Shown here one piece after another: positions 9,732-19,331 of a stretch of 64,000 bases of DNA. The notes below the pieces were generated by a model, which did not search any database, was not told the DNA's origin, and worked only from the letters and a program-made list of their open reading frames with translations. The position numbers and the translations under genes are program-made. Position 1 is the first letter of the stretch. The number at the start of each line of letters is the position of its first letter. The stretch comes from Aureimonas mangrovi (GTDB taxonomy: Bacteria; Pseudomonadota; Alphaproteobacteria; Rhizobiales; Rhizobiaceae), in NCBI RefSeq assembly GCF_014058705.1, contig NZ_CP059692.1, positions 687,001-751,000 of the forward strand, in the 5' to 3' direction.

Positions 9732-10637
9732 ATGCCGCTTCAGCCGAGCCGAGACGTCTTCATCACCTGCGCCGTCACAGGCGCGGGCGACACCACGAGC
9801 CGCTCCGACAAGGTGCCCGTGACGCCGCAGGAGATCGCCGAGGCCTCCATCGCCGCCGCCAGGGCTGGCGCGGCCATTGCGCATATCCATGTGCGTGATC
9901 CCGAGACCGGCAAGGGCTCGCGCGACCTTGCGCTCTATCGCGAGACTGTGGACCGCATCCGGGATTCGGGCGTCGACATGGTGCTGAACCTCACCGCCGG
10001 CATGGGCGGGGACCTTGTCCTCGGCTCGGCCGAGGCGCCGTTCCCGGTCGACCCGGCCGGCACCGACATGGTGGGCGCGAGCGAGCGCCTCGAGCATGTC
10101 CGCGAGCTTCTGCCCGAGATCTGCACCCTCGACTGCGGTACGATGAACTTCGGCGAGGGCGACTATGTGATGACCAACACGCCGGCCATGCTCAAGGAGA
10201 TGGCGCGGCAGATCCAGGGCTTGGGCGTGCGCCCCGAGATCGAGATCTTCGACACCGGCCATCTGCTTCTGGCCAAATGGCTGAAGGACCAGGGCGTCAT
10301 CGACGATCCGGTGATGGTGCAGCTCTGCATGGGCATTCCCTGGGGGGCGCCGGACGACATCGGCACCTTGAAGGCCATCGTCGACAATCTGCCGGCGGAC
10401 TGGACCTTCTCGGCCTTCTCGATCGGCCGCAACCAGCTTCCCTATGCGGCGCTGGCGATGCTGGCCGGCGGCAACATCCGCGTCGGGCTTGAGGACAATC
10501 TCTGGCTCGGAAAGGGTGTTCTCGCCACCAACGACGCGCTGGTCGAGCGCGCTGTCCAGATCACGCAAGGCACCGGCGCGCGGATTCTCGGCCCGGCCGA
10601 GGTGCGCGAGAAGCTGAAGCTGACGAAGCGGTGGTGA
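9732..10637 (+). CDS. Beta-keto acid cleavage enzyme (BKACE, DUF849), dehydrocarnitine cleavage
   Basis: A zinc-dependent TIM-barrel enzyme of 301 residues that condenses a beta-keto acid with acetyl-CoA and cleaves it. Family signatures are [14 protein letters not shown] near the N-terminus and [16 protein letters not shown] near the C-terminus. Next to carnitine dehydrogenase it should act as CdhC, converting 3-dehydrocarnitine plus acetyl-CoA to betainyl-CoA and acetoacetate. The ATG at 9732 is chosen because the protein then begins just before the conserved [10 protein letters not shown]. An in-frame extension upstream runs into the regulator and promoter region. The next gene begins 5 bases after its stop. 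Confidence 0.88.
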   Translation: MPLQPSRDVFITCAVTGAGDTTSRSDKVPVTPQEIAEASIAAARAGAAIAHIHVRDPETGKGSRDLALYRETVDRIRDSGVDMVLNLTAGMGGDLVLGSAEAPFPVDPAGTDMVGASERLEHVRELLPEICTLDCGTMNFGEGDYVMTNTPAMLKEMARQIQGLGVRPEIEIFDTGHLLLAKWLKDQGVIDDPVMVQLCMGIPWGAPDDIGTLKAIVDNLPADWTFSAFSIGRNQLPYAALAMLAGGNIRVGLEDNLWLGKGVLATNDALVERAVQITQGTGARILGPAEVREKLKLTKRW

Positions 10638-10642
10638 GCGCC

Positions 10643-12121
10643 ATGACCTTTCCAATCAGCAAGGCGGCCTGCGTCGGTGTCGGCGTCATCGGCGCGGGCT
10701 GGGTCGCCCGGCTCGTCCTCAGCGGCGTCGATGTCGCGATCTTCGACCCTTCCCCTCAGGCAAAGCGCATCGTCGAGGAGGTGCTGGCGAACGCGGCCCG
10801 CGCCTATGAGGGGCTGTATCGCGCCAGGCTCCCCGAGCGCGGCACACTCCGGTTTGCGACCTCCATCGCGGATGCGGTCGAAGATGCGGACTTCGTGCAG
10901 GAGAGCGTGCCCGAGCGGCTGGACTTCAAGCGCCAGGTCCTCGCCGAGATCAACGCTTCGGCGAAGCCGGATGCGATCATCGGCTCGTCCACCTCCGGGC
11001 TTCTGCCGAGCGACCTGCAGGAGGGGATGAGCCATCCCGAACGCCTCGTCGTCGCGCACCCGTTCAACCCGGTCTACCTCCTGCCGCTGGTCGAGATCGT
11101 CGGCGGCAAGGCGACGAGCCCGGAGGCGGTGGACAGGGCCAGGGCGCTCTACGCGGCGCTCGGCATGAAGCCCGTCGTGATCTCCCGCGAGATCGAGGCC
11201 TTCGTCGGCGATCGTCTGCTCGAAGCCCTGTGGCGCGAGGCGCTGTGGCTGGTGAAGGACGACGTCGCGAGCGTCGAGGAGATCGACGACGTCATCCGCT
11301 ACTCCTTCGGCCTTCGCTGGGCGCAGATGGGGCTCTTCCAGACCTACCGCATCGCCGGCGGCGAGGCCGGGATGCGCCATTTCCTCGGCCAGTTCGGCCC
11401 GGCGCTGAAATGGCCGTGGACGAAGCTGATGGACGTGCCCGATCTCGACGAAGCGCTTGTCGAAAAGATCGCCACCCAGTCCGACGAGCAGGCGGCCGGC
11501 CTGTCCGTGCGAGATCTGGAGCGCATCCGCGACGACAATCTCGTGGCGATGATCCGTGCGCTGTCCGAACAGCAGGGCGGCGAGGGCTGGGGTGCGGGCG
11601 CTCTCCGCAACGCGGCCGATGCCGATCTCGCCGCGCGTGCGGGCGGCGCTACGGCCGCACCACTGAGACTCCACTCCGGCACGGTGCCGGCGGAGTGGAT
11701 CGACTATAACGGCCACATGACCGAGCACCGCTATCTTCAGGTGTTCGGCGAGACGACGGACGCGCTCCTCGCCCATATCGGCGTCGACGAGGCCTATCTT
11801 GCGGGCGGCCACAGCTTCTACACAGTCGAGACGCATCTCATGCATCTCGGCGAGATGAGAAAGGGCGCCGCCTTCGAGGCGACGACGCAGATTCTCAGCT
11901 GCGACGGCAAGCGCCTGCACGTCTTCCACATCCTGACGAATGCGGACGGGCGTGAGGTGGCGAGCGCCGAGCAGATGCTCCTGCATGTCGACACCAGGGC
12001 CGGCCGTGCCGTTCCCGCCGAGGGAACCGTCGCCGCAAGGGTGGCCGAGCTGGCCGAGGCGCATCGCCCGATGGCCTGGCCGGCTGCCGCGCGCCGCCAT
12101 GTCGGCCAGCGCCGGAGCTGA
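10643..12121 (+). CDS. L-carnitine dehydrogenase fused to a thioesterase (CdhA-CdhB)
   Basis: A 492-residue bifunctional protein. Residues about 1-320 form a 3-hydroxyacyl-CoA-dehydrogenase-like unit with a Rossmann GVIGAGW motif near the start. They would oxidise L-carnitine to 3-dehydrocarnitine with NAD+. Residues about 340-490 are a hot-dog thioesterase with the signature DYNGHM (Asp354 onward), expected to hydrolyse betainyl-CoA to glycine betaine. The joining stretch around residues 325-345 is Ala/Gly-rich. In Pseudomonas the two activities are separate genes. In rhizobia a fused form is known, which agrees with the likely taxonomy. The ATG at 10643 follows the BKACE stop closely. Confidence 0.9.
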   Translation: MTFPISKAACVGVGVIGAGWVARLVLSGVDVAIFDPSPQAKRIVEEVLANAARAYEGLYRARLPERGTLRFATSIADAVEDADFVQESVPERLDFKRQVLAEINASAKPDAIIGSSTSGLLPSDLQEGMSHPERLVVAHPFNPVYLLPLVEIVGGKATSPEAVDRARALYAALGMKPVVISREIEAFVGDRLLEALWREALWLVKDDVASVEEIDDVIRYSFGLRWAQMGLFQTYRIAGGEAGMRHFLGQFGPALKWPWTKLMDVPDLDEALVEKIATQSDEQAAGLSVRDLERIRDDNLVAMIRALSEQQGGEGWGAGALRNAADADLAARAGGATAAPLRLHSGTVPAEWIDYNGHMTEHRYLQVFGETTDALLAHIGVDEAYLAGGHSFYTVETHLMHLGEMRKGAAFEATTQILSCDGKRLHVFHILTNADGREVASAEQMLLHVDTRAGRAVPAEGTVAARVAELAEAHRPMAWPAAARRHVGQRRS

Positions 12122-12161
12122 GCTGCATCATCACCACCGAAGACTGGAGAGGAATCCTTCG

Positions 12162-13208
12162 ATGAGACAAGCCCGTATCGCCATGCCCGCCCTGGCGGCT
12201 TCGCTGATCACGTTCGCGGCGACCGGAGCACTCGCCCAAGATGCGCTGGACCCGGCGACGATCGACCTGCAGGAGGAGTTCGATCCCATCGGCTCAGAGG
12301 TCCATTCGCTGGAGCGTGACGGGCGCACCTCCTACTACATCGACGAGGGCACGGGAGAGCGTGCCGTCGTCTTCATCGGCGGCATGGGCACCAGCCTCGA
12401 GGCCTTCCAGCTCACCGAGTTCGCCCGCACGTCGCGCGAGGCGCTGGGCCTGCGCTTCGTCTCGGTGGAGCGCAACGGCTTCGGCGAATCCGAGTTCGAC
12501 CCCGAGCTCGGCTATTCCGACTACAACGCCGAAGTGCTGGCCGTCCTGGACGAGCTCGGCATCGAGGATTTCTCGATCCTCGCCATTTCGGGGGGCGGCG
12601 CCTATGCCGCGCAACTGGCGGCGGAGGTGCCGGAGCGCGTCACGGGGCTCCATGCCGCCGCTGCCGTCTCCTCGACGCTCGAGAGCCGCTCCGAGCCGGA
12701 ATGCTCGATGTCGATGGAGGAGCGCAACGAGGACAATCTGCGCTGGACGCGAGCTCCGAAGGACTGGTGGGGCGTTCCGGGCTCGCCCGTCCTCGCCGTG
12801 CCGGGCTGGCAGACGCGCGCCTATGCGGACGCAACGCGCTCCTTCTATGTCGGCGGCCACATGGGCGACCCGGCCGCGCTCAGCCACGAGCAGGCGCTGC
12901 CCTGCGCCGACGACGCGGTCGTCGACCTGTCCGATGCGCCGTTCCCGACCTTCCTCTACTGGGGCGAGGAGGACAGTTCCGTTCCGGTTCCGGTGATGGA
13001 AGAGTGGCAGGCAGCCGTACCGAACGTCGAGAAGGCGACGGTGTATCCTGGGGAGGGCCACACCGTGCAGTACCGGCACTGGGACCAGATCCTCGTCGAT
13101 CTGGCCGGCCTGTCCGACAACACGGTGATCTGCCGCGACGGCGAGACGGTGCTGGTGCCGAACGAGGAAGCGGGCGACGCGCCGCTCGGCCTCTGCGCCT
13201 GGCACTGA
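12162..13208 (+). CDS. Exported alpha/beta hydrolase
   Basis: A 348-residue protein with a signal peptide (residues 1-24, ending GALAQ) and an alpha/beta-hydrolase core. The nucleophile elbow is probably AISGGGAYA, which would be Ser in ISGGG, the acid lies in the WGEED region, and the His is in YPGEGHTV. It is the last gene of the carnitine unit. In Pseudomonas an acylcarnitine esterase gene (hocS) follows cdhCAB, so hydrolysis of short-chain acylcarnitines in the periplasm is a reasonable guess. No experiment-linked motif fixes the substrate. A Rho-independent terminator follows at once. Confidence 0.75.
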   Translation: MRQARIAMPALAASLITFAATGALAQDALDPATIDLQEEFDPIGSEVHSLERDGRTSYYIDEGTGERAVVFIGGMGTSLEAFQLTEFARTSREALGLRFVSVERNGFGESEFDPELGYSDYNAEVLAVLDELGIEDFSILAISGGGAYAAQLAAEVPERVTGLHAAAAVSSTLESRSEPECSMSMEERNEDNLRWTRAPKDWWGVPGSPVLAVPGWQTRAYADATRSFYVGGHMGDPAALSHEQALPCADDAVVDLSDAPFPTFLYWGEEDSSVPVPVMEEWQAAVPNVEKATVYPGEGHTVQYRHWDQILVDLAGLSDNTVICRDGETVLVPNEEAGDAPLGLCAWH

Positions 13209-13218
13209 GAAGAAAAGG

Positions 13219-13244
13219 GCGGGCGCTGCAAGAGCGCCCGCTTT
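13219..13244 (+). terminator. Rho-independent terminator of the carnitine operon
   Basis: A perfect 9-base stem, GCGGGCGCT (13219-13227) and AGCGCCCGC (13233-13241), with loop GCAAG, followed by TTTATT. An AAAA run lies on the other side, so it may also stop the convergent azoreductase transcript. Confidence 0.88.
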
Positions 13245-13252
13245 ATTCGAAA

Positions 13253-13864
13253 TCAGGCGGCCTTGAGGCCGGCGATCGCGGTGAGGGCCTCGTTCGTCGC
13301 CCTCTCACGCTGTTCGGGGCCAACTGCGATGCCCTCGGCGACGACGACCTCGGGCTCGGCGATGCCGATGAAGGCGAGGACCGAGCGCATGTAGGTTTCC
13401 GCATGTTCGAAAGAAGCGGAGGGCGTGCCTTCGCCGTAGAAGCCGCCGCGGGCGACCGTCAGGATCACGCGCTTGTCGCCGGCCAGCCCCTCGGGGCCGC
13501 TCTCGGTGTAGCGGAAGGTCTTGCCGGCTACGAGGATGCGGTCGATCCACGTCTTGAGCTGGCTCGGGATGGTGAAGTTGTAAAGCGCCACGCCGATGAC
13601 GACGATGTCGGCGGCCAGAAATTCCTCAAGAACCCGTCCGCCGAGTGCCAGATCCTCCTGCATCGCCTGATCGTGCTGCGTCTGCGCGCTCTGGCCGGCG
13701 AGGTAGCTGCCGGTGAGATGGCCGATCGGGTCGGCCGCGAGATCGCGATAGGTGACTTCGAGGCCGGGGATCTCGGCGCGCAGGCGTTCGACGGTCGCCT
13801 TCGAGAGCGCGCGGCTGACCGAGTTGCCGCCGAGAATGCTGGAATCGATGTGCAGGAGCTTCAT
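13253..13864 (-). CDS. azoR: FMN-dependent NADH-azoreductase
   Basis: A 203-residue flavodoxin-fold quinone/azo reductase that uses NADH and FMN for two-electron reduction of quinones, azo compounds and other electrophiles. Typical features are the N-terminal phosphate-binding segment [18 protein letters not shown] and the downstream [19 protein letters not shown] block. It is divergent from an HxlR-family repressor only 85 bases away, a pairing common for quinone- or aldehyde-responsive control, so it is probably a target of that regulator. Confidence 0.9.
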   Translation of the reverse strand: MKLLHIDSSILGGNSVSRALSKATVERLRAEIPGLEVTYRDLAADPIGHLTGSYLAGQSAQTQHDQAMQEDLALGGRVLEEFLAADIVVIGVALYNFTIPSQLKTWIDRILVAGKTFRYTESGPEGLAGDKRVILTVARGGFYGEGTPSASFEHAETYMRSVLAFIGIAEPEVVVAEGIAVGPEQRERATNEALTAIAGLKAA

Positions 13865-13885
13865 TGGGGGAGCCTTTGCGGAAGC

Positions 13886-13902
13886 GGTATGGATTTGTTA
13901 CC
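13886..13902. promoter_or_regulatory. Candidate HxlR operator between azoR and the HxlR gene
   Basis: The short inverted repeat GGTA-N9-TACC (13886-13889 and 13899-13902) lies in the 85-base divergent region, about 22 bases upstream of azoR and 48 bases upstream of the regulator. HxlR-family repressors bind short dyads of this size. The match is short and may be chance. Confidence 0.35.
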
Positions 13903-13949
13903 GAGGCTCATTAGATGACTGCTTACGGCCATCGCAAGGAGGCACATTC

Positions 13950-14345
13950 ATGGAACCCAGTCACACGGATGTGACCCCTGACAGCCTGCATTCGGCGAGC
14001 CATTGCCAGCTGGTCAGCGTTGTTCTCGCGCGCATCGGCGACAAATGGTCGGTGCTCGTGGTGATGTTTCTGGCCGACGGGCCGAAGCGCTTCAACGAAC
14101 TGAAACGTGCCATCGGCAGCGTTTCACAGCGTATGCTGACGCTGACGCTGCGCGGACTGGAGCGCGACGGTCTCGTCTCGCGCACCGTCACCCCGACCAT
14201 CCCCCCGCGCGTCGACTACGAACTTACCGAGCTTGGCCATTCGCTGCGCGGGCCGGTGCAGGCGCTTGGCGGCTGGGCGTTCGAGAACCACCAGCGCATC
14301 TGGGATGCACGCAGCGCCTTCGACGCCCGCAAGGAAGCGTCCTAG
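13950..14345 (+). CDS. HxlR-family transcriptional regulator
   Basis: A 131-residue winged-helix regulator. The pattern [21 protein letters not shown] followed by [15 protein letters not shown] and the wing DYELTELG is diagnostic of HxlR/YodB-type repressors. One cysteine (Cys24 region) precedes the first helix, as in thiol-sensing members that respond to quinones or diamide, but this is not proof of redox sensing. The ATG at 13950 has AAGGAGG at 13936-13942. An in-frame extension would run back through the azoR promoter and is rejected. Its 3' end overlaps the ArsA-like gene by 4 bases in convergent orientation. Confidence 0.88.
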   Translation: MEPSHTDVTPDSLHSASHCQLVSVVLARIGDKWSVLVVMFLADGPKRFNELKRAIGSVSQRMLTLTLRGLERDGLVSRTVTPTIPPRVDYELTELGHSLRGPVQALGGWAFENHQRIWDARSAFDARKEAS

Positions 14346-15322
14346 GAAAGGTTTCGTGCGGCGAAAACCTCCAGCGCCTCGGCGCCGAGGATTTCGCGTG
14401 GGCTCATGGCGATGTCGATACGCCGATGGTGCCCGAGCGCGTCGTGGAGCGTGCGCAGATGCGCCTCTTCTTCCACCACACGCGCGGACCAGAAGTCGCC
14501 TTCGCTCGTTGGCGCGCGCTTGTTGACGACGAGCCCGCCGAGCGCAACCTGTAGCGTCTCCAGCTTGCGTGCCAGGTCGATCGTTTCCAGCACCGGCAGC
14601 CGTTCGGCGGCCAGCACGACGACGAAGGCACAGGCCTCGCGGTCCATCAGGATCGCACGCAGGGCGGTGAAGCGCTGCTGCCGGCGGAGAAGGACGGCGC
14701 GCATCTCGTGGTCGCGATCGGGCTCGCCGCCCATCACCTTGGCGCCGGGGCCATCGGCAGGCGCGGCCCGGAACTGGCCGAGCGCGCTTTCGAAACGCTG
14801 TGCGCGCCGGCGGTGGTCGAGCAGCCCCTGCGTCCAGCCAGCCATCAGCTCCGGCAACTCCAGGAGCCTTGTCGTGTGGCCGGTGGGCGCGGTGTCGAAG
14901 ATGACGACGTCGTGGGTCGAAAGGCCCTCTTCGACGGTGATCGCGATCTTCTCCAGCATCGCCGCCTCGACCATGCCCGGCGCCTCGCGCGCCGCCTCCA
15001 GATGCCGACGCACCTCGCCGTGCAGGCGCTCGGGCATCAGCTTGCGCAGCGAGCGCTCGACAGCTTTCAGGTGTTCATCGACGGTGGAGGCCGGGTCGAG
15101 TTCGACGCCGTCCACGCCAGCTGCGAGACGAACCGGGCTCGGGCCGACATCGCGCTGCCACAGGTGGCCGAGATTGTGGGCCGGATCGGTGGAGACGACG
15201 AGGACCCGCCGGCCTGCCGCGCCAAGACCCGCGGCAGTCGCCGAAGCGAGCGTCGTCTTGCCCACGCCGCCCTTGCCGCCAAAGAACAGGACACGGCGCC
15301 GGCCCAGTTCGCTCAGCAGCAT
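14342..15322 (-). CDS. ArsA/GET3-type ATPase linked to CstA
   Basis: A single-unit (326-residue) ArsA-family P-loop ATPase. It has the deviant Walker [10 protein letters not shown] at residues about 16-24, the STDPAHNLG switch I segment and the DTAPTGHT signature. No arsB or arsR gene is near, so arsenite transport is unlikely. It overlaps the small Cys-Cys-ending protein by 10 bases and follows cstA. This gene trio recurs in bacteria, suggesting a role in assembling or regulating the CstA transporter, but that is an inference from gene order. Confidence 0.82.
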   Translation of the reverse strand: MLLSELGRRRVLFFGGKGGVGKTTLASATAAGLGAAGRRVLVVSTDPAHNLGHLWQRDVGPSPVRLAAGVDGVELDPASTVDEHLKAVERSLRKLMPERLHGEVRRHLEAAREAPGMVEAAMLEKIAITVEEGLSTHDVVIFDTAPTGHTTRLLELPELMAGWTQGLLDHRRRAQRFESALGQFRAAPADGPGAKVMGGEPDRDHEMRAVLLRRQQRFTALRAILMDREACAFVVVLAAERLPVLETIDLARKLETLQVALGGLVVNKRAPTSEGDFWSARVVEEEAHLRTLHDALGHHRRIDIAMSPREILGAEALEVFAARNLS

Positions 15323-15600
15323 CGAAATCCGTCGAGGGGCGAGCGCTCGATCCCCATGCGGCGGTGCCAGTCGTGGAAGTCCTCGTAGAGCGTCGGCAGG
15401 AGTTCCAGGGTGTAGAAGGTCGCGGGGTTCGGCACGCCGAGGCTTTCGGAGAAGATGAGCAGCATGAAGAGGTCCTCCTCCTCCTGCTTCGCCTTGGCGA
15501 AGGCCCGGCGATACGGCGCGGCGTAGAACTCGCCGAGCCTGTCCGACACGGCGGCGAACAGCGCCGCCGTGCGCCCGGCGAGAGGGGGCTTCTGCGCCAA
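15313..15600 (-). CDS. Small CstA/ArsA-associated protein ending in Cys-Cys (cory-CC-star type)
   Basis: A 95-residue protein with an acidic/aromatic middle (KAKQEEEDLFMLLIFSES) and C-terminus GFRCC. The terminal Cys pair and the position between cstA and an ArsA-type ATPase fit the family known to me as cory-CC-star. It starts with TTG two bases after the cstA stop, with no strong ribosome site, so translation is probably coupled. The biochemical role is unknown. The terminal cysteines could bind metal, take a lipid or form a disulfide. Confidence 0.72.
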   Translation of the reverse strand: MAQKPPLAGRTAALFAAVSDRLGEFYAAPYRRAFAKAKQEEEDLFMLLIFSESLGVPNPATFYTLELLPTLYEDFHDWHRRMGIERSPLDGFRCC

Positions 15601-15602
15601 GT

Positions 15603-17279
15603 CTATTCGGCGGCCTGTGTGGCGATCGCCTCGCGCTCGCGGCGCATGGCCATGAACGCCTCGAACGCGACGATAAGCGCAGCCGCCAGCACCACGAGGT
15701 TCAGCGTCACGAGCAGCCAGTCGCCGTTGCCGATGAAGCTCCCGAGCTGGATGAACAGCGCGATGATCGACATGACAAGCAGGAAGACCAGCGGCACGGC
15801 GACGTAGATCACCGGGCGGCGCAGGCGCATCAGCATCACGGTGATGACGCAGAGCGTCAGACCCGCGAGGAGCTGGTTGGTCGTGCCGAAGAGCGGCCAG
15901 ATCAGCATGCCGCCGGCACCGCCGGTGCCCGCGCCGAAGGCGAGCGCGAGGCAGCAGGCGAGCGCGACGAAGGTGGCGATCGTGCCGTTCTTCAGCGCGC
16001 CGATGCCGGTGATCTCGCCGACCTCCTGCACCACGTAGCGCTGCAGGCGGAGGCCGGTGTCCATCGTGGTGCCCGCGAAGAGCGCAGCCATCACCGTCAG
16101 GATCGTTGCCGAGATGCCGACGCCGAGGCCGAGGCCGGCGGAGACGATGTTGGCGCCGCCTTCCACGAAGGCGTTCACGCCGCCCGCCGAGAACTGCGAG
16201 TAGATGCCCTGCCAGTCCTCCAGCGAGGCGAAGCCCGCCGTGGCGCAGATGATGGCGGCCACCGCCAGCATGCCTTCGCCGACCGCGCCGAAATAGCCCA
16301 CGAAGCGCTCGTCGGTCTCCTTGTCCACCTGCTTCGAGGAAGTGCCGGACGCCACCAGCCCGTGGAAGCCGGAGACCGCGCCGCAGGCGATGGTGACGAA
16401 GAGGAGCGGGATGAAGCTGGGAGTGCCCGCCGGCACGTCGCTGTTGAACATCGGGGCGACGATGTTCGGCCCGGCGATGAAGGTCGCGCCGTAGAGGAGC
16501 AGCAGCCCGACGAAGAGCTGAAGGCCGTTGATGTAGTCACGCGGCTGGAGCAGCACCCAGACAGGCAGGATCGAGGCGATGCCGGCATAGATGAAGAGGT
16601 ATAGGATCCACTGCGTCGTCGGCGCCATGCCGAGGAAGCTCTCCGGCAGGACGATCGGCACGGCCTGGCCGACGAAGACCAGCGCATAGAGAACAATCAC
16701 GCCGATCACGGAAGGCCAGAGGAGGCCGACCTTGTGGCGGTAGATGAGCTGGCCGATCACCAGCGCGACGCCGATCGCGCCCCAGATCGGGATCACGGCC
16801 GTCGGGAAGTTGACGAGCAGGCCTGCGATGACCACCGCGAAGACCGCGTTGACCATCAGGAGGAGGAGGAAGATCACCATCATGAAGATGTTGCGAGCGC
16901 GAGGCCCGAGGACGTTGGCCGTCAGCGCGCCGATCGAAAGACCTCGGTTGCGCGCACTGGCCCACAGGGCGCCGAAATCGTGGACGCCTGCGAAGAAGAT
17001 CGTGCCGAGGACGACCCAGACGAAAGCCGGGCCCCAGCCCCAGATCACCGCGATGGCCGGGCCGACGATGGGCGCGGCGCCCGCGACCGAGGTGAAATGG
17101 TGCCCCCACAGGACGAACTTGTCGGTCGGGACGTAGTCGACGCCGTCGCGCATCGTGTGCGCGGGTGTCTTGAAGTTCGGGTCCAGTGCGTAGATCCGCT
17201 CGGCAATGAAGCGCGAGTAGAAATAGTAGCCGGCCGCGAAAGCTGCCAGTGCGATGATGATCAGGATCGTCGCGTTCAA
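15603..17279 (-). CDS. cstA: CstA/BtsT-type pyruvate or peptide transporter
   Basis: A polytopic inner-membrane protein of 558 residues, shorter than E. coli CstA (about 700). The family blocks GVDYVPTDKFVLWGHHFTSV, AGAAPIVGPAIAVIWGW and CGAVSGFHGLVASGTSSKQ are present. Members take up pyruvate or peptides during carbon starvation. The start is TTG at 17279 with GGGAGG eight bases upstream. It leads a three-gene unit with the Cys-Cys protein and the ArsA-type ATPase. Confidence 0.9.
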   Translation of the reverse strand: MNATILIIIALAAFAAGYYFYSRFIAERIYALDPNFKTPAHTMRDGVDYVPTDKFVLWGHHFTSVAGAAPIVGPAIAVIWGWGPAFVWVVLGTIFFAGVHDFGALWASARNRGLSIGALTANVLGPRARNIFMMVIFLLLLMVNAVFAVVIAGLLVNFPTAVIPIWGAIGVALVIGQLIYRHKVGLLWPSVIGVIVLYALVFVGQAVPIVLPESFLGMAPTTQWILYLFIYAGIASILPVWVLLQPRDYINGLQLFVGLLLLYGATFIAGPNIVAPMFNSDVPAGTPSFIPLLFVTIACGAVSGFHGLVASGTSSKQVDKETDERFVGYFGAVGEGMLAVAAIICATAGFASLEDWQGIYSQFSAGGVNAFVEGGANIVSAGLGLGVGISATILTVMAALFAGTTMDTGLRLQRYVVQEVGEITGIGALKNGTIATFVALACCLALAFGAGTGGAGGMLIWPLFGTTNQLLAGLTLCVITVMLMRLRRPVIYVAVPLVFLLVMSIIALFIQLGSFIGNGDWLLVTLNLVVLAAALIVAFEAFMAMRREREAIATQAAE

Positions 17280-17423
17280 GATGAAGTCCTCCCAGACCCG
17301 CCGCCTCAGGGCGCCTAAACCGTCCTACGGTCGGAGAAAGCCGTCGTCAACACGCATGCGTTGCGTGCGCCGCAACCTTCCCGCGTTCGCCCGCCGTTTC
17401 ACCACACGACCGCGTGTTGGTAC

Positions 17424-18152
17424 TCATACGCCGCGGCGGTTGCCCCAGATCAGAACGTGAAGCTGCGGGAGAACGCGCGCGGCGAACCAGCGGTCGGCGA
17501 CCACCTTGTCGACCAGCCAGCGCATGCGGTCCATCACGCCGTCGATGTCGATCGCGGCGTCGTCAACCTGCGGCGGTGGCGGGGTGTGGTTGCCGGGCTG
17601 GAGATAGAGCTGAACGTCGGGGTGGCGCTCGTGCGTCGCGCGCGCGAAGGCATAGTCCGCCTCGTCGAAGACGACGATCTTGAGGATGGTTCGCGGCCTC
17701 TCTCCGGCCGCGGCGCGGCATGCCGCAAGCGCATCCCAGTCGATACGCATCCCGGAGGAGGGCGGCTTGGGGCTGAGAACGAGCGTGTCGAGGGCCGAAA
17801 ACCAGTCCTTCGCGAGCGACCCTTGCGTCTCCAGCGCGAAGCGGTATCCCGCCGCCTTGCCAAGCTCGATCAGGGGCCCGAGCGGTTGGATCGCCGGATT
17901 TCCGCCGGAGAGAGAGACGGTCAGCGGCCGGCTCCCGGAGAGCTCGACCACCCGCGCCCAGACGGCCTCGGCACTCATCGGCACCCATTGCACACGGTAA
18001 GCCGGATCGACCGCGTGCATCGTATCGCACCAGGCGCAACGATAGTCGCAGCCGCCCGAGCGCACGAAAACCGTCGGCTCGCCGATCAGGACGCCTTCGC
18101 CCTGGATCGTCGGCCCGAAGATTTCGCTGACCCGGATAACGCCCGCACTCAA
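17424..18152 (-). CDS. queE: 7-carboxy-7-deazaguanine synthase QueE
   Basis: A radical-SAM enzyme of 242 residues converting 6-carboxy-tetrahydropterin to 7-carboxy-7-deazaguanine in the queuosine/preQ0 pathway. The cluster motif CDYRCAWC (CxxxCxxC) is near residues 30-38, after the family start FGPTIQGEG. The start is taken as TTG at 18152, which overlaps the queD stop as TTGA. No in-frame ATG or GTG gives a sensible N-terminus, and a longer frame reads out of phase through queD. It is the last gene of queC-queD-queE. Confidence 0.9.
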   Translation of the reverse strand: MSAGVIRVSEIFGPTIQGEGVLIGEPTVFVRSGGCDYRCAWCDTMHAVDPAYRVQWVPMSAEAVWARVVELSGSRPLTVSLSGGNPAIQPLGPLIELGKAAGYRFALETQGSLAKDWFSALDTLVLSPKPPSSGMRIDWDALAACRAAAGERPRTILKIVVFDEADYAFARATHERHPDVQLYLQPGNHTPPPPQVDDAAIDIDGVMDRMRWLVDKVVADRWFAARVLPQLHVLIWGNRRGV

Positions 18153-18505
18153 GGCCGGTACTCGGCCCAGGTCTTCGGCGTTTCCGAAACACGCACGGCC
18201 TGTGTTTCCGGCAGGCGCTCGCGGCACCATTCGTAGAAGTGCCGCGCCAACGTCTCCGCCGTCGTCGCGTCGTGGCCGAGAACATCGTTGAGATGGCGAT
18301 GGTCGAAGGTGTCGTCGATGTAGCTCTTCAGGACCGAAAGGTCGCGATAGTCGCGCACGAAGCCGTGGGCGTTCAGTTCGGCGGCCGCCAACTCGACCAC
18401 CACGATGTAATTGTGTCCGTGCAGCCGTGCGCAGGGGTGGTCGTCCGGCAGCGACGGCAGCCGGTGCGAGGCCGAGAAGTGGAACTCCTTGGTGATGCGA
18501 AACAT
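18149..18505 (-). CDS. queD: 6-carboxy-5,6,7,8-tetrahydropterin synthase QueD
   Basis: A 118-residue T-fold enzyme that makes 6-carboxy-tetrahydropterin from dihydroneopterin triphosphate. Zinc and catalytic residues are visible in [16 protein letters not shown] and the DHRHLND block. The ATG at 18505 overlaps the queC stop (TGATG), and its own TGA overlaps the queE start, so the three genes are translationally coupled. Confidence 0.93.
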   Translation of the reverse strand: MFRITKEFHFSASHRLPSLPDDHPCARLHGHNYIVVVELAAAELNAHGFVRDYRDLSVLKSYIDDTFDHRHLNDVLGHDATTAETLARHFYEWCRERLPETQAVRVSETPKTWAEYRP

Positions 18506-19203
18506 CAGGCGCCGCGCCCCGCCACCGCCTGCCGCCAGAACCCGGCGTCCTCGTAGCGCGTCGGGTCGGGCACGCCGGCAAGATCGAACGCCTCCTGGCG
18601 TTCCACGCAGGTGCCGCATCGCCCGCAATGCGTCTCGCCGCCCTTGTAGCAGGACCACGTCGCCTCGAAGGGCGTGCCGGCGCCTGCGCCCGCCGTCACG
18701 ATGTCCGCCTTCGTCCGCTCCACGAAGGGCGCGAGGAGCTTCACGTCGGCATAGCCGTCGAGCGCCTGCGCCTGCATGGCGCGAAAGGCGTCGATGAAGC
18801 CCGGCCGGCAGTCCGGGTAGATGAAGTGATCGCCCCCATGCACGGCGAGCGCGACGGCGTCGAGCTTCTGCGCGGCGGCGAGTCCGAAGGCGATGGTGAG
18901 CATGATGGCATTGCGGTTCGGGACGACGGTGATCTTCATCGTCTCCTCGGCGTAATGCCCCTCGGGGACCTCGCCACCGTCCGTCAGCGCCGAGCCGGAG
19001 AGCCCCGCGCCGATCGCGGTGATGTCGAGAACATGGTGCGGCACGCCGAGCCGCTTCGCGCAGGCGGCCGCGAAGTCGATCTCCCTGCGGTGCCGCTGGC
19101 CATAGTCGAAGGTGACGAGCCCCGCGAGATTTCCCTCCCGCGCAACGACATGGGCGAGCGAAACGGAATCGAGGCCGCCCGAACAGACGACGAGGGTGCG
19201 CAT
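18505..19203 (-). CDS. queC: 7-cyano-7-deazaguanine synthase QueC
   Basis: A 232-residue ATP-dependent enzyme converting 7-carboxy-7-deazaguanine to preQ0. The PP-loop [10 protein letters not shown] is at residues about 9-18 and the zinc-binding cysteines lie in [10 protein letters not shown] near residue 200. It is the first gene of the queCDE unit. I looked upstream (19204-19331) for a preQ1 riboswitch and did not find a convincing one. Confidence 0.94.
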   Translation of the reverse strand: MRTLVVCSGGLDSVSLAHVVAREGNLAGLVTFDYGQRHRREIDFAAACAKRLGVPHHVLDITAIGAGLSGSALTDGGEVPEGHYAEETMKITVVPNRNAIMLTIAFGLAAAQKLDAVALAVHGGDHFIYPDCRPGFIDAFRAMQAQALDGYADVKLLAPFVERTKADIVTAGAGAGTPFEATWSCYKGGETHCGRCGTCVERQEAFDLAGVPDPTRYEDAGFWRQAVAGRGA

Positions 19204-19331
19204 GGCTATGTCCTTGTTTTGACCGGGTAGGCTGCGACCGGAGATTTCTCTGGCCCCGCCCTAACCCAAGCTGCGCGGTAGCGCAAACGACGTGCTTCGC
19301 CCGGCGTGCGGGATGTGGCAGAACGGGTTCC

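Noticed and set aside
19204-19331. A preQ1 riboswitch upstream of queC
   Set aside because: No compact pseudoknot-like element with an A-rich tail before the start codon was found.
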